A stretch of 64,000 nt of DNA, taken from Acrasis kona. Taxonomy: Eukaryota > Heterolobosea > Eutetramitea > Acrasida > Acrasidae. The stretch spans positions 1 through 64,000 of the forward strand of contig JAOPGA020000144.1 of the NCBI GenBank assembly GCA_026419775.2, in the 5' to 3' direction. The notes beneath the pieces were generated by a model that did no database searches, was not told where the DNA came from, and saw nothing but the letters and a program-made list of their open reading frames with translations. How positions within the stretch are numbered: the stretch's first letter is position 1; each line of letters starts with the position of its first letter. Positions 22,208 through 32,594 of this stretch are shown here, one piece after another. The translations under genes were made by a program, and so were the position numbers.

Positions 22208-23267
22208 ATGTCATCAACACAAACCGTTACCACTTTTCAACTTGCCCACGTCAATGTCATAAGGCTAAAAAAAATAAGGAAGAGGGCAATGAAAAGCACT
22301 TACAAAGTACTATTGGCAGGAACAGATGGCTGTGGTAGAACAGCACTAGTAACATCATGGATAAAAGGATTCTATGACCCGATGCTTCAAATTGGTATGT
22401 AGTTGAAAACATTTGATTTTGACTCGGTTAGATGTAAATACTAAAAATGTTGTTTACGATTCGCTCTCATACGACATTGAATGTGTAGTAATTCGAGGTT
22501 CTGACAGAGACTGTATTCCCCCTTTGGAGTCACCAGATAACTTTGTAGATGCAAGCCGTAAATGTGACGCCATAATGTTAGTGTATAGTTCAACTTCAAG
22601 GTCGTCTTTTGACGCCTTGGCGCGATACAGCAAAGACATTAGAGAGAACAAAATCACCAAACCCGTTTTTATTATAAGCACAATGTGCGACTTGTCCGAC
22701 GAAAGTGTGGTGAATTTCGAAGAAGGGGAGCAGTTTGCTTTAGAAAACTTCGGTCACACAAGAAATCGCGATCTCTTCTTTGAGACGAGCGCCCCCCAAC
22801 AAACAAATGTCGGTGCAGCTTTTTCGGCATGTACAAGAATAATGGTCGAGGGATCGGTAGATTCTTCGCTCAAGGAAATGTACTCTGGTGATATATCAAG
22901 CTCAGATCTACACGGAAACAGTGGGTTTGCAACAAGAATAGGAAATAAGATGAGAAGAAGCATACGTAAGAGTCTTATCAACCGCACAAATAGTGACATG
23001 AATTCAATTTCACCACCAAACTCTCCCCCATCTCCTAATCATGCTCTAAATACACTAATGGCACCAACACCGTCAAGGAGTAGAGGTGGTAGTTTATTCT
23101 CCTCTACCGCCTCCTCACCACCTTCATCACCAATGTCAATGATGTCCCCATCACCATCCAACTCGTTGTCGAGTTCCCCACCAACCTCAAGTCCTGGTTC
23201 ACCCACAACGCCCTACGAGAAGACAAAGTATAATAGGAATGTTGAAAAGATCAGTAAAACAAAATAG
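22208..23267 (+). CDS. Atypical Ras-like small GTPase
   Basis: Exons 22208-22394 and 22432-23267 (37-bp intron) give 340 residues. The fold order of a Ras protein is visible: VLLAGTDGCGRTALV in the P-loop place (Arg where Lys is normal), KCDAIMLVYSSTSRSSFDAL, then TMCDL where (N/T)KxD is expected, and FETSAP as G5. The DxxG motif is replaced by RGSDRD. A basic Ser/Pro-rich tail (about 230-340) lacks a CaaX box. It probably binds nucleotide weakly or not at all and may act as a scaffold. Confidence 0.7.
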
Positions 23268-23289
23268 TTAATGTAAAATTTAGTTTAAT

Positions 23290-23783
23290 TTAACGCTTAT
23301 TCATGTTTACATTCTTCTTCCTTGAGGTACATGGGGCGATCCATCTAAAGTTATCGCTGGCTATAAAATAACCTTGTTGTTCGCTAAAAATAACAAAGTT
23401 TTGTGTGAAGAGACGTTTTGTGCTGTTGTCATTGTTGTATGTTACGGAGCCAGTAACAATTACTAGTAGATTGGGCGAACTAAGCGATAGCGTGGTTTCT
23501 AAGAAAATTGTTGGTTTGGTTGAGATGGATGCTTCTTACCGATAGGCTGGACGTCGATAGATTCTACGTCATGTGTGGTGGGCGGTAGCGACTGAAGTAT
23601 TTGGGAGTATTGTTGTGCGCCATATTTTTGACCGTTCCAAACAATTGAAGTCCAGTCTTTGTATAGTTTTAGAGTTTCTTGTCTGTTTGAGTCCATAAAC
23701 CGGAAATAGTTTGGTATAAATGTTTCTGCACCCCATTTTGAAGCTGTTACGATAACATCCTCTGATATGGATGACATGTTCAC
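23290..23783 (-). CDS. NXT1: NTF2-related export protein (NXT1/p15)
   Basis: Exons 23783-23540 and 23498-23290 (41-bp intron, phase 1) give 150 residues, close to the human 140. WTSIVWNGQKYGAQQYSQIL matches the NXT motif around LVWNGN. Exon 2 adds VIVTGSVTYNN, QNFVIFSEQQGYFIASDNFR, the NTF2-fold strands and the conserved end. It is the partner of TAP/NXF1 in nuclear mRNA export. Without the splice the frame stops early at a basic tail, so the intron decides the product. Confidence 0.85.
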
Positions 23784-23823
23784 GATTTATGGTTGATTGT
23801 AAAAAACAGGTAATTTTATTGAC

Positions 23824-26061
23824 TTAGTAACAATCATAACCCTCCTCTCTCATAGTGAAGAAGTCCACAACATCAACAACCTTATCTTGTTTTGACTCAG
23901 GATAGTACATTTTGAATTTCGAGAGTTGATTGACGAGATCTGAAAGTGATTCATCAAGCACGGTCTGGTTTAAAAATTTATTACAGATTTTATCAAGCAG
24001 AGCATCATGCACTCTTCCAGCTGTCACTACACCCTGTATCAAATCAGTTATAATGACATCTATGTGAAGATTTTTCATTAGTGTTAGTTTCTCTAAAGTG
24101 GAAAGATTCTTGGAACACAACACTGCATTGCTATAGAACTCTAATAAATGGCGCATCAATTCGTAATCAAACTCATTATACGCCCTATCAGCTATTCTTG
24201 ATACATGCTCAACAGCTGTTTCATTGAACACACTCCACGACAGAACACCATCAATCATCCATCGGGTTAGAGTTTTCATTACTGCTTCATGCACATAGAA
24301 ATCAACGCATTGTTGAGTGCTGTCTAGAAGTTTAATAAGAGGAATATCATTAATTTTATTGTAAATAATCAAATCATCCATAACACCTATTGCACGTAGC
24401 CGAACAAAAGGCTCTGCATCACACATTCGATTCAGGATTGTATTAACAGTAAGATCATCTATAGGAAACAGATTTGTTTCTATTCCATGTTTTATAAGCT
24501 GCAGGGAAGTGTCTCTAATCTCCCAATTAATGTCATATAAACGTTTTACAAGCATTTGTCTGTAAGCGATGGAGTCTTTACTGAATAGACCAACAATACT
24601 GGCACATAAATTATAGAGCTGAGAATTGTTGGACGAAGAGAATATTCTGTTGACAAACACATCAAGGCCAGCCTTTGTTACATTCTGATATGTATTTTTG
24701 GGATCGTGTTCAAACAACAGTAATAAAAGTTTAAGAGCTTGAGTACACAATGAATCATTGCTATGCCTGTATTCATTAAGCGTGGATGAGATGTAGGGAA
24801 CTATTGAATCGATCAAGACTTCACGTGTAGATTGTAGACAGCTCCATATGTTTATGAAGCACTTTACAATGTGTTCTATCAACCTACCTCTCTTCATAAC
24901 ATGTATATTTTGAATAGCCTCAACCGTACTTTGATCATCCTCTATAATAACGAGCATAAGCCTCCACATCTTCTGCAAAGATTTAACAAGTTCGATTCTA
25001 TTAATATCCTTTGAATGTCCAATCAACCACTTTTGGTTTAGGGACTGCAGCAGGTTTAAACAAAGTTCAAGATCAGAAAGGTGGTTGTGTTCCCACCAAT
25101 TTAATTGTGCTTTATTTATAATAAAATGCTCCAGTATTATACTACAATCAAAATCTGTGTTCGAGTCAGACAACATGACTAAAATATCAATCGCTCTCTT
25201 CCTTGATGCTGATTGATCCTGCTCAAAATTTTTACTAATTATTTCTACAATATGCTCAACAACATTCAAAGACTCTAACAAGGATTCAATAGCACGCTTC
25301 TTATTGACATTATTGGTTTTTATGGTGTTATCTCTTTCAGAAAGAAGGTAATAACAGAGTTCTATAAAACAGAACAGATGATTGTTGGAAAGTGAACTGA
25401 TAAGTTCCTTATCTATTCTTTTTAGGTATTCTTCACTAGGATCACATTGGATAGAACAAATTAACAAATCAGCCGCACTTTTTCTGACGTAGGTGTTGTT
25501 AAGACCATCTTCAGAAGTGATGAGCTGGTTCATGATGACAGTGCTCAATAAATTTTTTTCGTTTATTAAATAAGTTAATGCATATTGGTGCTTTAACATT
25601 AATGTTATTGCCTCTAAAGAAGCCACAGTAAGCAAAGCCTTATCTTGTTCATGCAGATTTCTGTTTGTTGGTTGGCTCAAAAGGTTTGACAAGATGTATT
25701 GATCTATTACTTGATCTTTGTATTGCATGAAAAAGTTTTGATCGGACATCAACATTCCTAACAGTTGAAGCGCGGCTTTGCATAGGTACACATTATCGTT
25801 AATCTCGTCTGATTTTGTTTTGTCTTGCTTCAAATTGTGACTTTCACTCAAAACACTTATTATAGCCTCAAATCCTCTGCACTTCGGATCGTCGACAAAA
25901 AAGCTCCGACCATCTTCCTGTGAAAAAACCTCATTTGATACGAAGTTAATGAAACGGTCATAACTAGAATGGTCAGAGCACTCATGTAGAGATTTCCCAA
26001 ATAGTTCTGCATTAAAGTGTGACATGTTAATCCGAAGTGTGTCTATGGTGAGTTGGTTCAT
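23824..26061 (-). CDS. BRAT1: BRAT1-like HEAT-repeat protein (INTS11 partner)
   Basis: 745 residues, no intron, all-helical with HEAT/ARM-like repeats, for example YDINWEIRDTSLQLIKHG and MCDAEPFVRLRAIGVMDDL, which resemble BRAT1 segments. The protein ends EEGYDCY. From memory of published structures, the C-terminal Cys-Tyr tail of human BRAT1 enters the active site of the integrator nuclease INTS11; the same ending here supports the call. MET13 (26025) is an alternative start. The start is head to head with COMMD3. Confidence 0.6.
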   Translation of the reverse strand: MNQLTIDTLRINMSHFNAELFGKSLHECSDHSSYDRFINFVSNEVFSQEDGRSFFVDDPKCRGFEAIISVLSESHNLKQDKTKSDEINDNVYLCKAALQLLGMLMSDQNFFMQYKDQVIDQYILSNLLSQPTNRNLHEQDKALLTVASLEAITLMLKHQYALTYLINEKNLLSTVIMNQLITSEDGLNNTYVRKSAADLLICSIQCDPSEEYLKRIDKELISSLSNNHLFCFIELCYYLLSERDNTIKTNNVNKKRAIESLLESLNVVEHIVEIISKNFEQDQSASRKRAIDILVMLSDSNTDFDCSIILEHFIINKAQLNWWEHNHLSDLELCLNLLQSLNQKWLIGHSKDINRIELVKSLQKMWRLMLVIIEDDQSTVEAIQNIHVMKRGRLIEHIVKCFINIWSCLQSTREVLIDSIVPYISSTLNEYRHSNDSLCTQALKLLLLLFEHDPKNTYQNVTKAGLDVFVNRIFSSSNNSQLYNLCASIVGLFSKDSIAYRQMLVKRLYDINWEIRDTSLQLIKHGIETNLFPIDDLTVNTILNRMCDAEPFVRLRAIGVMDDLIIYNKINDIPLIKLLDSTQQCVDFYVHEAVMKTLTRWMIDGVLSWSVFNETAVEHVSRIADRAYNEFDYELMRHLLEFYSNAVLCSKNLSTLEKLTLMKNLHIDVIITDLIQGVVTAGRVHDALLDKICNKFLNQTVLDESLSDLVNQLSKFKMYYPESKQDKVVDVVDFFTMREEGYDCY

Positions 26062-26096
26062 TTTGCATGGATTGGTTGACCCTGCTTCAAAATAAC
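26062..26096. promoter_or_regulatory. 35-bp divergent promoter region
   Basis: Lies between the BRAT1-like start and the preferred COMMD3 start (26097). An earlier in-frame ATG at 26067 would leave only 5 bp; alignment of the COMMD3 N-terminus with the human protein favours 26097. Confidence 0.45.
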
Positions 26097-26696
26097 ATGG
26101 ATATCAAGGCAGATGCAAGGTTGGCTCTCTCCCAGCTGTCAAATACATCAACCTATAATGAACAAACATTTCGTGAACTTGTTGACAGCGTAGTAAAGAC
26201 CGTGATCAAATCATCACAAGAGGAATATCCCACTTCGAATATCCCATCTGAACAGAAAATAATCTTCTCAGCACTTGTGTACCTATTTGTTGAGGCATCG
26301 AAGCATAATGCTGAAAGTTTAGAGATGAGGTATTCTATTGAATTTAAAACACTTGTTTGAACTGATGGCAGCAATTTTCTTGTGGAACACATTCTCGAGC
26401 CTGACCGCGTACAATACATATGTGACCAATACACCGCTAATAAAGATCTCATAAGAGAAAAAGCCCTCAAGAACAAAACATTTGCCTTTCCTAAACTTGT
26501 AGACGTTGATTGGAGATTAGACTACGTTGTGAAGAGTAGTTCTGTACAAAAGACAAATGAGCCAGTTTATACTTTGAATTTTAGATTTGACGATGGCGAG
26601 GCAATGAAACTATCATGCACCGTTGAACAATTACAAGACTTGCATTCAAAGATGAGGGACGCGGTGAAACAAGTTGAAAGAACACTTGAGAAATAA
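26097..26696 (+). CDS. COMMD3: COMM domain-containing protein 3
   Basis: Exons 26097-26329 and 26372-26696 around a 42-bp intron (GTATTC...GGCAG). The intron removes an in-frame TGA and its length is a multiple of three. The 185-residue product has an N-terminal helical domain and the COMM domain from about residue 118: VDVDWRLDYVVKSS, then LSCTVEQLQDLHSKMRDA, which line up with TDVSWRLEYQIK and SCSMEQLQDLVGKL of human COMMD3. COMMD proteins form the ten-subunit ring of the Commander endosomal recycling complex. Confidence 0.85.
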
Positions 26697-26810
26697 AAAA
26701 TAAAAATTTCTACGATTTGTGCATTTTTAAAACAGAAAAGCCTAATAGTTTACTGGTAGTAATGATTGATGAGTTACCTTACACTAAAATTACCGAGAAG
26801 GTGATTACTC

Positions 26811-27139
26811 ATGACATTATGTTAACGACCAGCTTGTAATTTGCCTTGTAAACACAGTTGAAATTTTTCGGAGCACAGAAAGAGCGTCGAGAACTCTGAA
26901 GTGCTTGTTGAATCTTCTGAAAGGTGTCCATACTTGCAGATGAATGTCTCGGGTGTAGTCTCGACATCCAAATCTCTTTCCATGAAATCCATCTTCATCC
27001 ATATGGCCAACTACTTAATTTTGACACCATGTGAAGGTAATGATCCTCCTCTTGTCTATTATTTGATTTTTCCAATTGTTTTTGTGCGATAGTATTCACA
27101 ATGGTCAGAGCTTCCAAAAAAAAGATGGTAAAAAAGTAA
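26811..27139 (+). CDS. Possible small four-exon gene
   Basis: A 450-bp gap after COMMD3 has no long ORF. Splicing 26811-26820, 26858-26923, 26959-27036 and 27093-27139 (introns 37, 35 and 56 bp, all GT-AG) gives a closed 66-residue frame, MTLFEIFRSTERASRTLKC... ending SKKKMVKK. Phases agree at every junction, but many GT-AG pairs exist and there is no homology I recognise. Overlapping minus-strand ORFs are alternatives. Confidence 0.25.
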
Positions 27140-27145
27140 AATGTA

Positions 27146-27808
27146 TTATTTATTCTTCAACAATTCCTCCATCTGCATGAAGACTCCTGGTGCCTTTTGT
27201 GGTGTCAATTCCCTGATGTCGATTGTTTTTGGCGGAATAAGTGCACATACAACATTTCTATCCTCTGCACTAAGAACATTAAAAGTACTAATTGCAGCCG
27301 TAGTTCTCATCTCCTCAACGTTAATTCCATTCTTGAGCAAATGTTCGCGCACATTTCGCGGTAGGCGAACTAATGTAGATCCTGTTCCTATTATTAAAAT
27401 TTGTGGTGTTGGGTTCATGTATTCTAGTAAACTAAAACTATCTATTGTGGCTTCTTTGATGTCGTTAACAGTCCAGAAAAATTGCATTGTTGGGAACACT
27501 AAAAGACTTCCGAAGAGCCTTAAACTACCGAATTGAAATCCTGTTGATGTATACCCTGTGATCATGATTTTTTCTACATCGTGTTGGATTAAATTAACTT
27601 CGTTCATCATTATAGATCTCTGCTCAGATAATTGTCTATTTTGATCATATTGTTGACTGTGGGAGACCTCGAGGCCTCCGTCTGTTAAAGTTCCACTCTC
27701 GAAAGATTGTGGTGCATCGTCTGAGGTTAACTTGTTCGAGTTCAATCTTTTGATGATGTTTACTGGGCGAAGTATCCTTTTTATGTGTCCGGCACTTCTG
27801 CAGAGCAT
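27146..27808 (-). CDS. NDUFAF3: Complex I assembly factor NDUFAF3 (Mth938/DUF498 domain)
   Basis: 220 residues, no intron. A basic N-terminus (MLCRSAGHIKRILRPVN) serves as mitochondrial presequence. From about residue 85 it matches the Mth938-like domain: GYTSTGFQFGSLRLFGSLLV, then TIDSFSLLEYMNPTPQILIIGTGS and a C-terminal ALIPP. Human NDUFAF3 has the same VVGTGD and AALIPP signatures. It assists early assembly of the Q-module of respiratory complex I, so this organism respires through complex I. Confidence 0.88.
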   Translation of the reverse strand: MLCRSAGHIKRILRPVNIIKRLNSNKLTSDDAPQSFESGTLTDGGLEVSHSQQYDQNRQLSEQRSIMMNEVNLIQHDVEKIMITGYTSTGFQFGSLRLFGSLLVFPTMQFFWTVNDIKEATIDSFSLLEYMNPTPQILIIGTGSTLVRLPRNVREHLLKNGINVEEMRTTAAISTFNVLSAEDRNVVCALIPPKTIDIRELTPQKAPGVFMQMEELLKNK

Positions 27809-27986
27809 GATTTATTGTTCAGGTTCGTGTAATTTGAAATGTATTGTAACTTCAAATACATAGGGTTGACCGATTACCAACAGAACATAGAATATACGTT
27901 TATGGTCTGATCACTCGGATCTAACATTTATCAATTATCCTATACAGAGCCATTTTGACTGTATTATCAATTAATCAAAGATTACA

Positions 27987-28964
27987 ATGCCAACCTTATT
28001 GGATCTTGTTTTTATTGTGGCGTTCCTCATTGCGATTTTCTTTGGCTCCTATGCCTATTTCAGATTACCAGTATCACCGGATGCAGAGTTCTTTTCCTCG
28101 ATATTAATTGGGCACAGGGGTGCGATGGGGGATAAAACTGACCATGTCGCAGAGAACTCAATATCCGCTGCAAAATATGCATTTGAAAAAGGAGCACAAG
28201 GTGTGGAGATGGACATCATGTTGTCTAAAGACCAGCATCCGATTGTGTTTCACGATCCAATTTTCACGGATAGAGTCTGCAAACCTTTAAACGATCAAAT
28301 CAAGCTCGACATGCAACAAGGCGAAATACCTGTGCAGAGAATCTCGAGCATGACTCTATCTGAAATCAAAAGATATGAATTTGTCAAGGGACCAACGCAC
28401 GAACGCATACCAACCCTATATGAATACATTGATGGCATTAACGATGAATTACTTTATAAGAACAAGGTTGTAATGATAGAAGTAAAGGAATTTAGTACTA
28501 AAGGAGCAAAGGCAATTGTTGGCAAGATTCAAGATGTATTTTTTAGAAACAAACATTTGTACAATTGTAGTGTTGTTGCTTCTTTTAATCCATTAGTTTT
28601 GTATTTTGTTCGAAAGGCCGATCCCAACATCATCACTCTTTTAATTACAAAGAAGGGTGCGCTTGAGGCTTTTAGCAAAGAACACATCAAAGTTAGCACG
28701 GCACCTGAATGGGTCAAATCTATACTGACTAAATCTGTATATGTCTTGGATTACTTTTTCTTTTTGAGCTGTACAACGTGGTTGCTTGCCTTCTTGGGTG
28801 TAGGTGTGATATCATTTGAGCATAATCACATCAAAAGTGATTATGAAGAGATTAAAAAGTTCCAAAAAAGAGGATATCAAGTGAATGTATGGACCGTAAA
28901 TGATGTAAAGGAAAGAGAAGAGTTGATGAATCTCGGTGTAGCAGTCACCACTGATTGGTTTTAA
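27987..28964 (+). CDS. Glycerophosphodiester phosphodiesterase, membrane type (GDPD1-like)
   Basis: 325 residues with an N-terminal membrane helix (LDLVFIVAFLIAIFFGSYAYF) and a TIM-barrel GDPD domain. Catalytic and metal residues are in place: LIGHRGAMGD (His and Arg), AENS and VEMDIMLSKDQHPIVFHD (Glu, Asp, His). VMIEVKE follows. The C-terminal end NVWTVND is also typical. A hydrophobic stretch near residue 250-275 fits the GDPD1/GDPD3 (GDE4/GDE7) layout; those enzymes hydrolyse lysophospholipids. The start context ATTACAATG carries the recurrent promoter-like element. Confidence 0.87.
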   Translation: MPTLLDLVFIVAFLIAIFFGSYAYFRLPVSPDAEFFSSILIGHRGAMGDKTDHVAENSISAAKYAFEKGAQGVEMDIMLSKDQHPIVFHDPIFTDRVCKPLNDQIKLDMQQGEIPVQRISSMTLSEIKRYEFVKGPTHERIPTLYEYIDGINDELLYKNKVVMIEVKEFSTKGAKAIVGKIQDVFFRNKHLYNCSVVASFNPLVLYFVRKADPNIITLLITKKGALEAFSKEHIKVSTAPEWVKSILTKSVYVLDYFFFLSCTTWLLAFLGVGVISFEHNHIKSDYEEIKKFQKRGYQVNVWTVNDVKEREELMNLGVAVTTDWF

Positions 28965-29111
28965 ACATGTTAGTTTGTAATAAATGCCCGCAAATTATTA
29001 ATAACTCGTAGTTTGATGTTCGAAAGTTTCCCTCCACTGTTGTACTGTAGCCAACACCGAAAAGCTACGCCATTTTAGGAAATTTAATAAAATCTACTAC
29101 AGTAGTCATTA

Positions 29112-29828
29112 ATGTCTGTTACGCTAAGCAAGAACACAGGGACCTTTTGCATCAATCATGATGTGAACTCTGTAATTGCACCTTGTATCAGTAAAGTGCA
29201 TAACAAACTGTTAGTACAGGAGCCTCACTGCTTCCACAGAAAAACAGCAAGCTCTCACTCTTCAATGATTAAAAACGTAAAAGACCATCACGTTGACAAT
29301 TGCACGAGATACTTGGACAATGCGGTTCGTTCCAGAAGAGACCCTAACAAGAAGCAGCAAATGATTGCTCAAGAATACCGTAACGGATTTTATTCAACTT
29401 ATTCAAGCTTCAAACCAAAATCTCCACTTGTACCCCACAGTCATAAACATTTTGCGTTTTCTGATGCACTTACTTTGATAAACGAAAGAACTTCTGTGCA
29501 AACTCAGCTTCCTTCGTATGGTTCCGAATACCAATTTCAATCGGCACGTACGAGTGCAAGGTCCAGTTGTGGAAACAAAACAACAAGAAGCACCTCGAGT
29601 GACCGCTCTGTGAGACATCTCAGAGCTCTTTTTGATACCATCCAATCACAAAACGAACGTGAAAAAATCAAACCAATTAGAACAGAAAAGAAATACAATG
29701 TTGATAAAATATTTGACCCTCATGATCAAGTCGTTAATCAAATTGCTGATTTTGAAAGGAGACTTTATAAGACTGAGGATGTAATTATACCAGCGGAAGA
29801 GACCAGAATGGTTGCTATATTGAACTAA
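29112..29828 (+). CDS. Basic Ser-rich protein, unknown
   Basis: 238 residues, no intron, no membrane helix. It is rich in Ser, Arg and His with short helices at the C-terminus (DQVVNQIADFERRLY). The text YNVDKIFDPHDQVVNQI is the most ordered part. I do not recognise a family; a cytoskeletal or flagellar-associated role is possible only by composition. Confidence 0.55.
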   Translation: MSVTLSKNTGTFCINHDVNSVIAPCISKVHNKLLVQEPHCFHRKTASSHSSMIKNVKDHHVDNCTRYLDNAVRSRRDPNKKQQMIAQEYRNGFYSTYSSFKPKSPLVPHSHKHFAFSDALTLINERTSVQTQLPSYGSEYQFQSARTSARSSCGNKTTRSTSSDRSVRHLRALFDTIQSQNEREKIKPIRTEKKYNVDKIFDPHDQVVNQIADFERRLYKTEDVIIPAEETRMVAILN

Positions 29829-29859
29829 ATGTAAATATTGTTGTAATAAAATGTAATTT

Positions 29860-32007
29860 TTAATGTTCAGTCGTGACCAACTTTAGGAACTGTCTTGTGA
29901 GGTGATAATGATTATAATGTGATTTTGACATTTTCAAGTTTTGAGAATTTGTATCACTTAAAAATGTTGCATCTTCTACAAGCCTCCTCAGATGACTTGG
30001 TTGAGAATTATGTAAAACTGACAATCTATTTTGCAGGGGTCTACCAATAACAGCACAGCCGGCGGACATTGCTTCGAATATTTGATAATGTAAGTCTGTC
30101 ACTCTCGCACTAATAAATACAATGTCTGAACGTACCAATAGATTGCGACGCTTTTCTATTCTTTCTTTCGGCGGAGATTCAGGATGATAGTAAATGGAAG
30201 CAAATTCCTTGTATTTTTCAACAAAAGAAGTAAGACGCTCTAATTCTGCACTTAAATCCCTCCTGAATTGTCTGACTTTTTTCTTATCTAAAGCATCGCC
30301 AGGAGATTGTCGTGCGTCTACATGAATAAGAATAACAAAGGGAACCTTATCTTTAAAATGCTTGATAAGAGATTCCATCTCCGAGATGAATAAATCATCA
30401 TCTCTTAATTCTTTCTTGACGTGGTCTACAATGTATGTTATAACGGTTCTAATGCTTTGGACTGGATTGACAGGTCCAACTTCCTGATATTGGTCAGTCT
30501 CTACAGCACTCGGAATTAGAGCGATGCTATTTTGTAACCTCGATAACTCAACCTGTTCGTCCGACTGGAGGATGTGGACAGAATAAGCAGGATTAGAAAT
30601 GATGGGAACAAAATCCAGACCATAGTGGATGTACTTGACGTATGAATGAGTTTTGACAATCTTTTCATAAAATGAGTCTGTGGTGACAACATAGTCATGT
30701 GATCTGGAAGAGATTAAATAGGACAGTAAATTCCGAACAGCTTGATGATAATTTTCACAGTTTGAAATTATTAAAGATTGAACATTAATTACATCATCTG
30801 TAACTCTTGTAAAGTACGGTAACATTTGCATCTTCTCATAAAGATTATCACCAACAGACAAAGAAAGAACAGACACTTGCATACCATTGGATTTCAACAT
30901 TTCCAACAGCTTCAAAACAACCCTACTTGTCGTACAATCTGACAAATCTTTAATTAAGAATAAAATACTCTTCTTATTTGACTTTTTCAAAATGTTAATG
31001 TTTTCGCCGACGAAATCAATGACTTGTGGTTGATGTATAACAGGGAGCCCTTGTGTGTATACCTTAGGATATAGAACAGTCATTCGCTCAATCATTTTGG
31101 CCTTTGCTTTATTCGAATCTATGCTGATGTGCTCCCACCTTTGATCGGGCGGCTTTATTCGGTACCAAAATAATATTTCTCGAATTGTGTAGCCCCAGTA
31201 GCCATTATTTGCTAACTTCATCCAGAGATCCCAATCTTCCATCCCTCCGATCAGACTTTCATTAAAGCAATGCTGTCTAATGATAGATGATCTTACAAGG
31301 TTTGTTACCGGAAACAAATTTTCTTTCGGCATTCTATACCCATCCTTTTGGAGTGACACCAAGTGAAGATATTTTAAATGTTGGAAGGCAACGCTGAAGG
31401 TATTTACAAAAGAATAAGACTTGTGCATCTCTAAAAACAAGAAACACTTTTCAAGGAAAGTTGGTTCTATAAGATCATCTGCATCAAGAAAAACAAAATA
31501 TTTACTGTGTTTAGATGTAACTTTAATGGCGTGATTTCTTGCCGCAGGAAGACCTGTTTTTGATATGGTATGATATGAAACACGATTGTCTAACAAATAT
31601 GGTTGTATTGCATTAGATTGTTCGGACCCATCGTTTATTATAATCCACTCATACTGTTGGAATGTCTGATTCATGACACTATAGATGGTTTCTTGAAAAA
31701 TATTATCAGCTACGATTGAATGGGTGGTAATAATGCTGATGAGAGTTTGGGCTCGAATGTTTTGAAGTTTACTCATGTTTGGTGCCACTCTGTATTTTGA
31801 AGAGGGGTAATTGTCGTATGATGTATCTTCCATCGATAATACTGGCAGTACATTCGTATATTTGTTGTCCAATATATAAAGATCATGACTTGTCTTAGCC
31901 TCCTCGATGTGATGTGGTAGTTTACTAATTATGATAATGTAACAAAAAAATATTCCGCATAATGCGAACGTGTATGCTGTCCGTATGTTCTTTGTGATCT
32001 TGGCCAT
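29860..32007 (-). CDS. Golgi glycosyltransferase with GT2 and GT-B-like domains
   Basis: 715 residues, no intron. One N-terminal hydrophobic helix (YTFALCGIFFCYIIIIS) makes it a type II membrane protein. Residues about 85-300 are a GT-A family 2 domain: LISIITTHS, EWIIINDGSEQS, KTGLPAARNHAI, VFLDADD (the DXD metal site) and GGMEDWDLW as acceptor/base region. Residues about 340-700 look like a GT-B C-terminal half, with IFEAMSAGCAVIGRP, a pattern of GT1/GT4 nucleotide-sugar sites. The sugar and acceptor are unknown. It is convergent with 29112 and divergent from INO80C. Confidence 0.8.
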   Translation of the reverse strand: MAKITKNIRTAYTFALCGIFFCYIIIISKLPHHIEEAKTSHDLYILDNKYTNVLPVLSMEDTSYDNYPSSKYRVAPNMSKLQNIRAQTLISIITTHSIVADNIFQETIYSVMNQTFQQYEWIIINDGSEQSNAIQPYLLDNRVSYHTISKTGLPAARNHAIKVTSKHSKYFVFLDADDLIEPTFLEKCFLFLEMHKSYSFVNTFSVAFQHLKYLHLVSLQKDGYRMPKENLFPVTNLVRSSIIRQHCFNESLIGGMEDWDLWMKLANNGYWGYTIREILFWYRIKPPDQRWEHISIDSNKAKAKMIERMTVLYPKVYTQGLPVIHQPQVIDFVGENINILKKSNKKSILFLIKDLSDCTTSRVVLKLLEMLKSNGMQVSVLSLSVGDNLYEKMQMLPYFTRVTDDVINVQSLIISNCENYHQAVRNLLSYLISSRSHDYVVTTDSFYEKIVKTHSYVKYIHYGLDFVPIISNPAYSVHILQSDEQVELSRLQNSIALIPSAVETDQYQEVGPVNPVQSIRTVITYIVDHVKKELRDDDLFISEMESLIKHFKDKVPFVILIHVDARQSPGDALDKKKVRQFRRDLSAELERLTSFVEKYKEFASIYYHPESPPKERIEKRRNLLVRSDIVFISARVTDLHYQIFEAMSAGCAVIGRPLQNRLSVLHNSQPSHLRRLVEDATFLSDTNSQNLKMSKSHYNHYHLTRQFLKLVTTEH

Positions 32008-32038
32008 CAGACATTGACAGTTTTACAAGAAAATTACA
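32008..32038. promoter_or_regulatory. 31-bp bidirectional promoter
   Basis: Start codons of the glycosyltransferase and INO80C are 31 bp apart. The gap ends GAAAATTACA directly before the INO80C ATG and also carries TTTTACAA. Confidence 0.6.
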
Positions 32039-32594
32039 ATGGGGAAAAAGGACGAAGACTATGACGAGGATAGCGAAGATGATGATCTAGAAGAGGATCA
32101 ATCGGAGGAGGAACAATATGACGAAAGCGATAGCGATACCAAAAAATCAACCAAGCGCAAAGCAGGAACAAAAAAGAAGCTCCCACCAAAGAAGAGAGCC
32201 AACACAGGCAAGGTAGCCAAAAACACCGAACCTATATCCTTTTCTTTCAAAAATCCAGAATATCTCAAGAAAAAAAGCAAAAACAAAAAGAGGATGCACA
32301 AGAATTTGAAGCAAATCATAACGCAGGAAAATTATCAAGATCTACCACCCACCGTTCCAACATGTAAACCATTTCTTCATTAATCTAACATTATCAGACA
32401 TCAACATTGAGGCACCTCCATCAATGTATCCACCAAAAAAGTATTGCGACATTACAGGTTTACATTCAAAATACACAGCACCAAACGGAATAAGATACCA
32501 TTCGTCCGTGGTCTACCCAATTGTGACGTCGCTCAATGAATATAGAGTACAAGATTATTTAGGACTTCGAAAAAGCACAACAAATATTAAATAA
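32039..32594 (+). CDS. INO80C: INO80 complex subunit C (Ies6), YL1-C domain
   Basis: Exons 32039-32363 and 32398-32594 (34-bp intron) give 173 residues. An acidic then Lys-rich N-terminus precedes FKNPEYLKKKSKNKKRM, KNLKQIITQE, and after the splice INIEAPPSMYPPKKYCDITG with NGIRYHSSVVY and YLGLRKS, the YL1 C-terminal fold of INO80C/Ies6. With Arp5 it forms the nucleosome-binding module of the INO80 remodeller. The intron makes VPTYINIEAPPS from two frames, matching the family. Confidence 0.9.

Noticed and set aside
23499-23539. Short NXT protein with basic tail
   Set aside because: The tail is intron; splicing yields the conserved second half.
26358-26360. Premature stop making COMMD3 a pseudogene
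   Set aside because: A 42-bp GT-AG intron (26330-26371) removes the TGA and restores family-like sequence.
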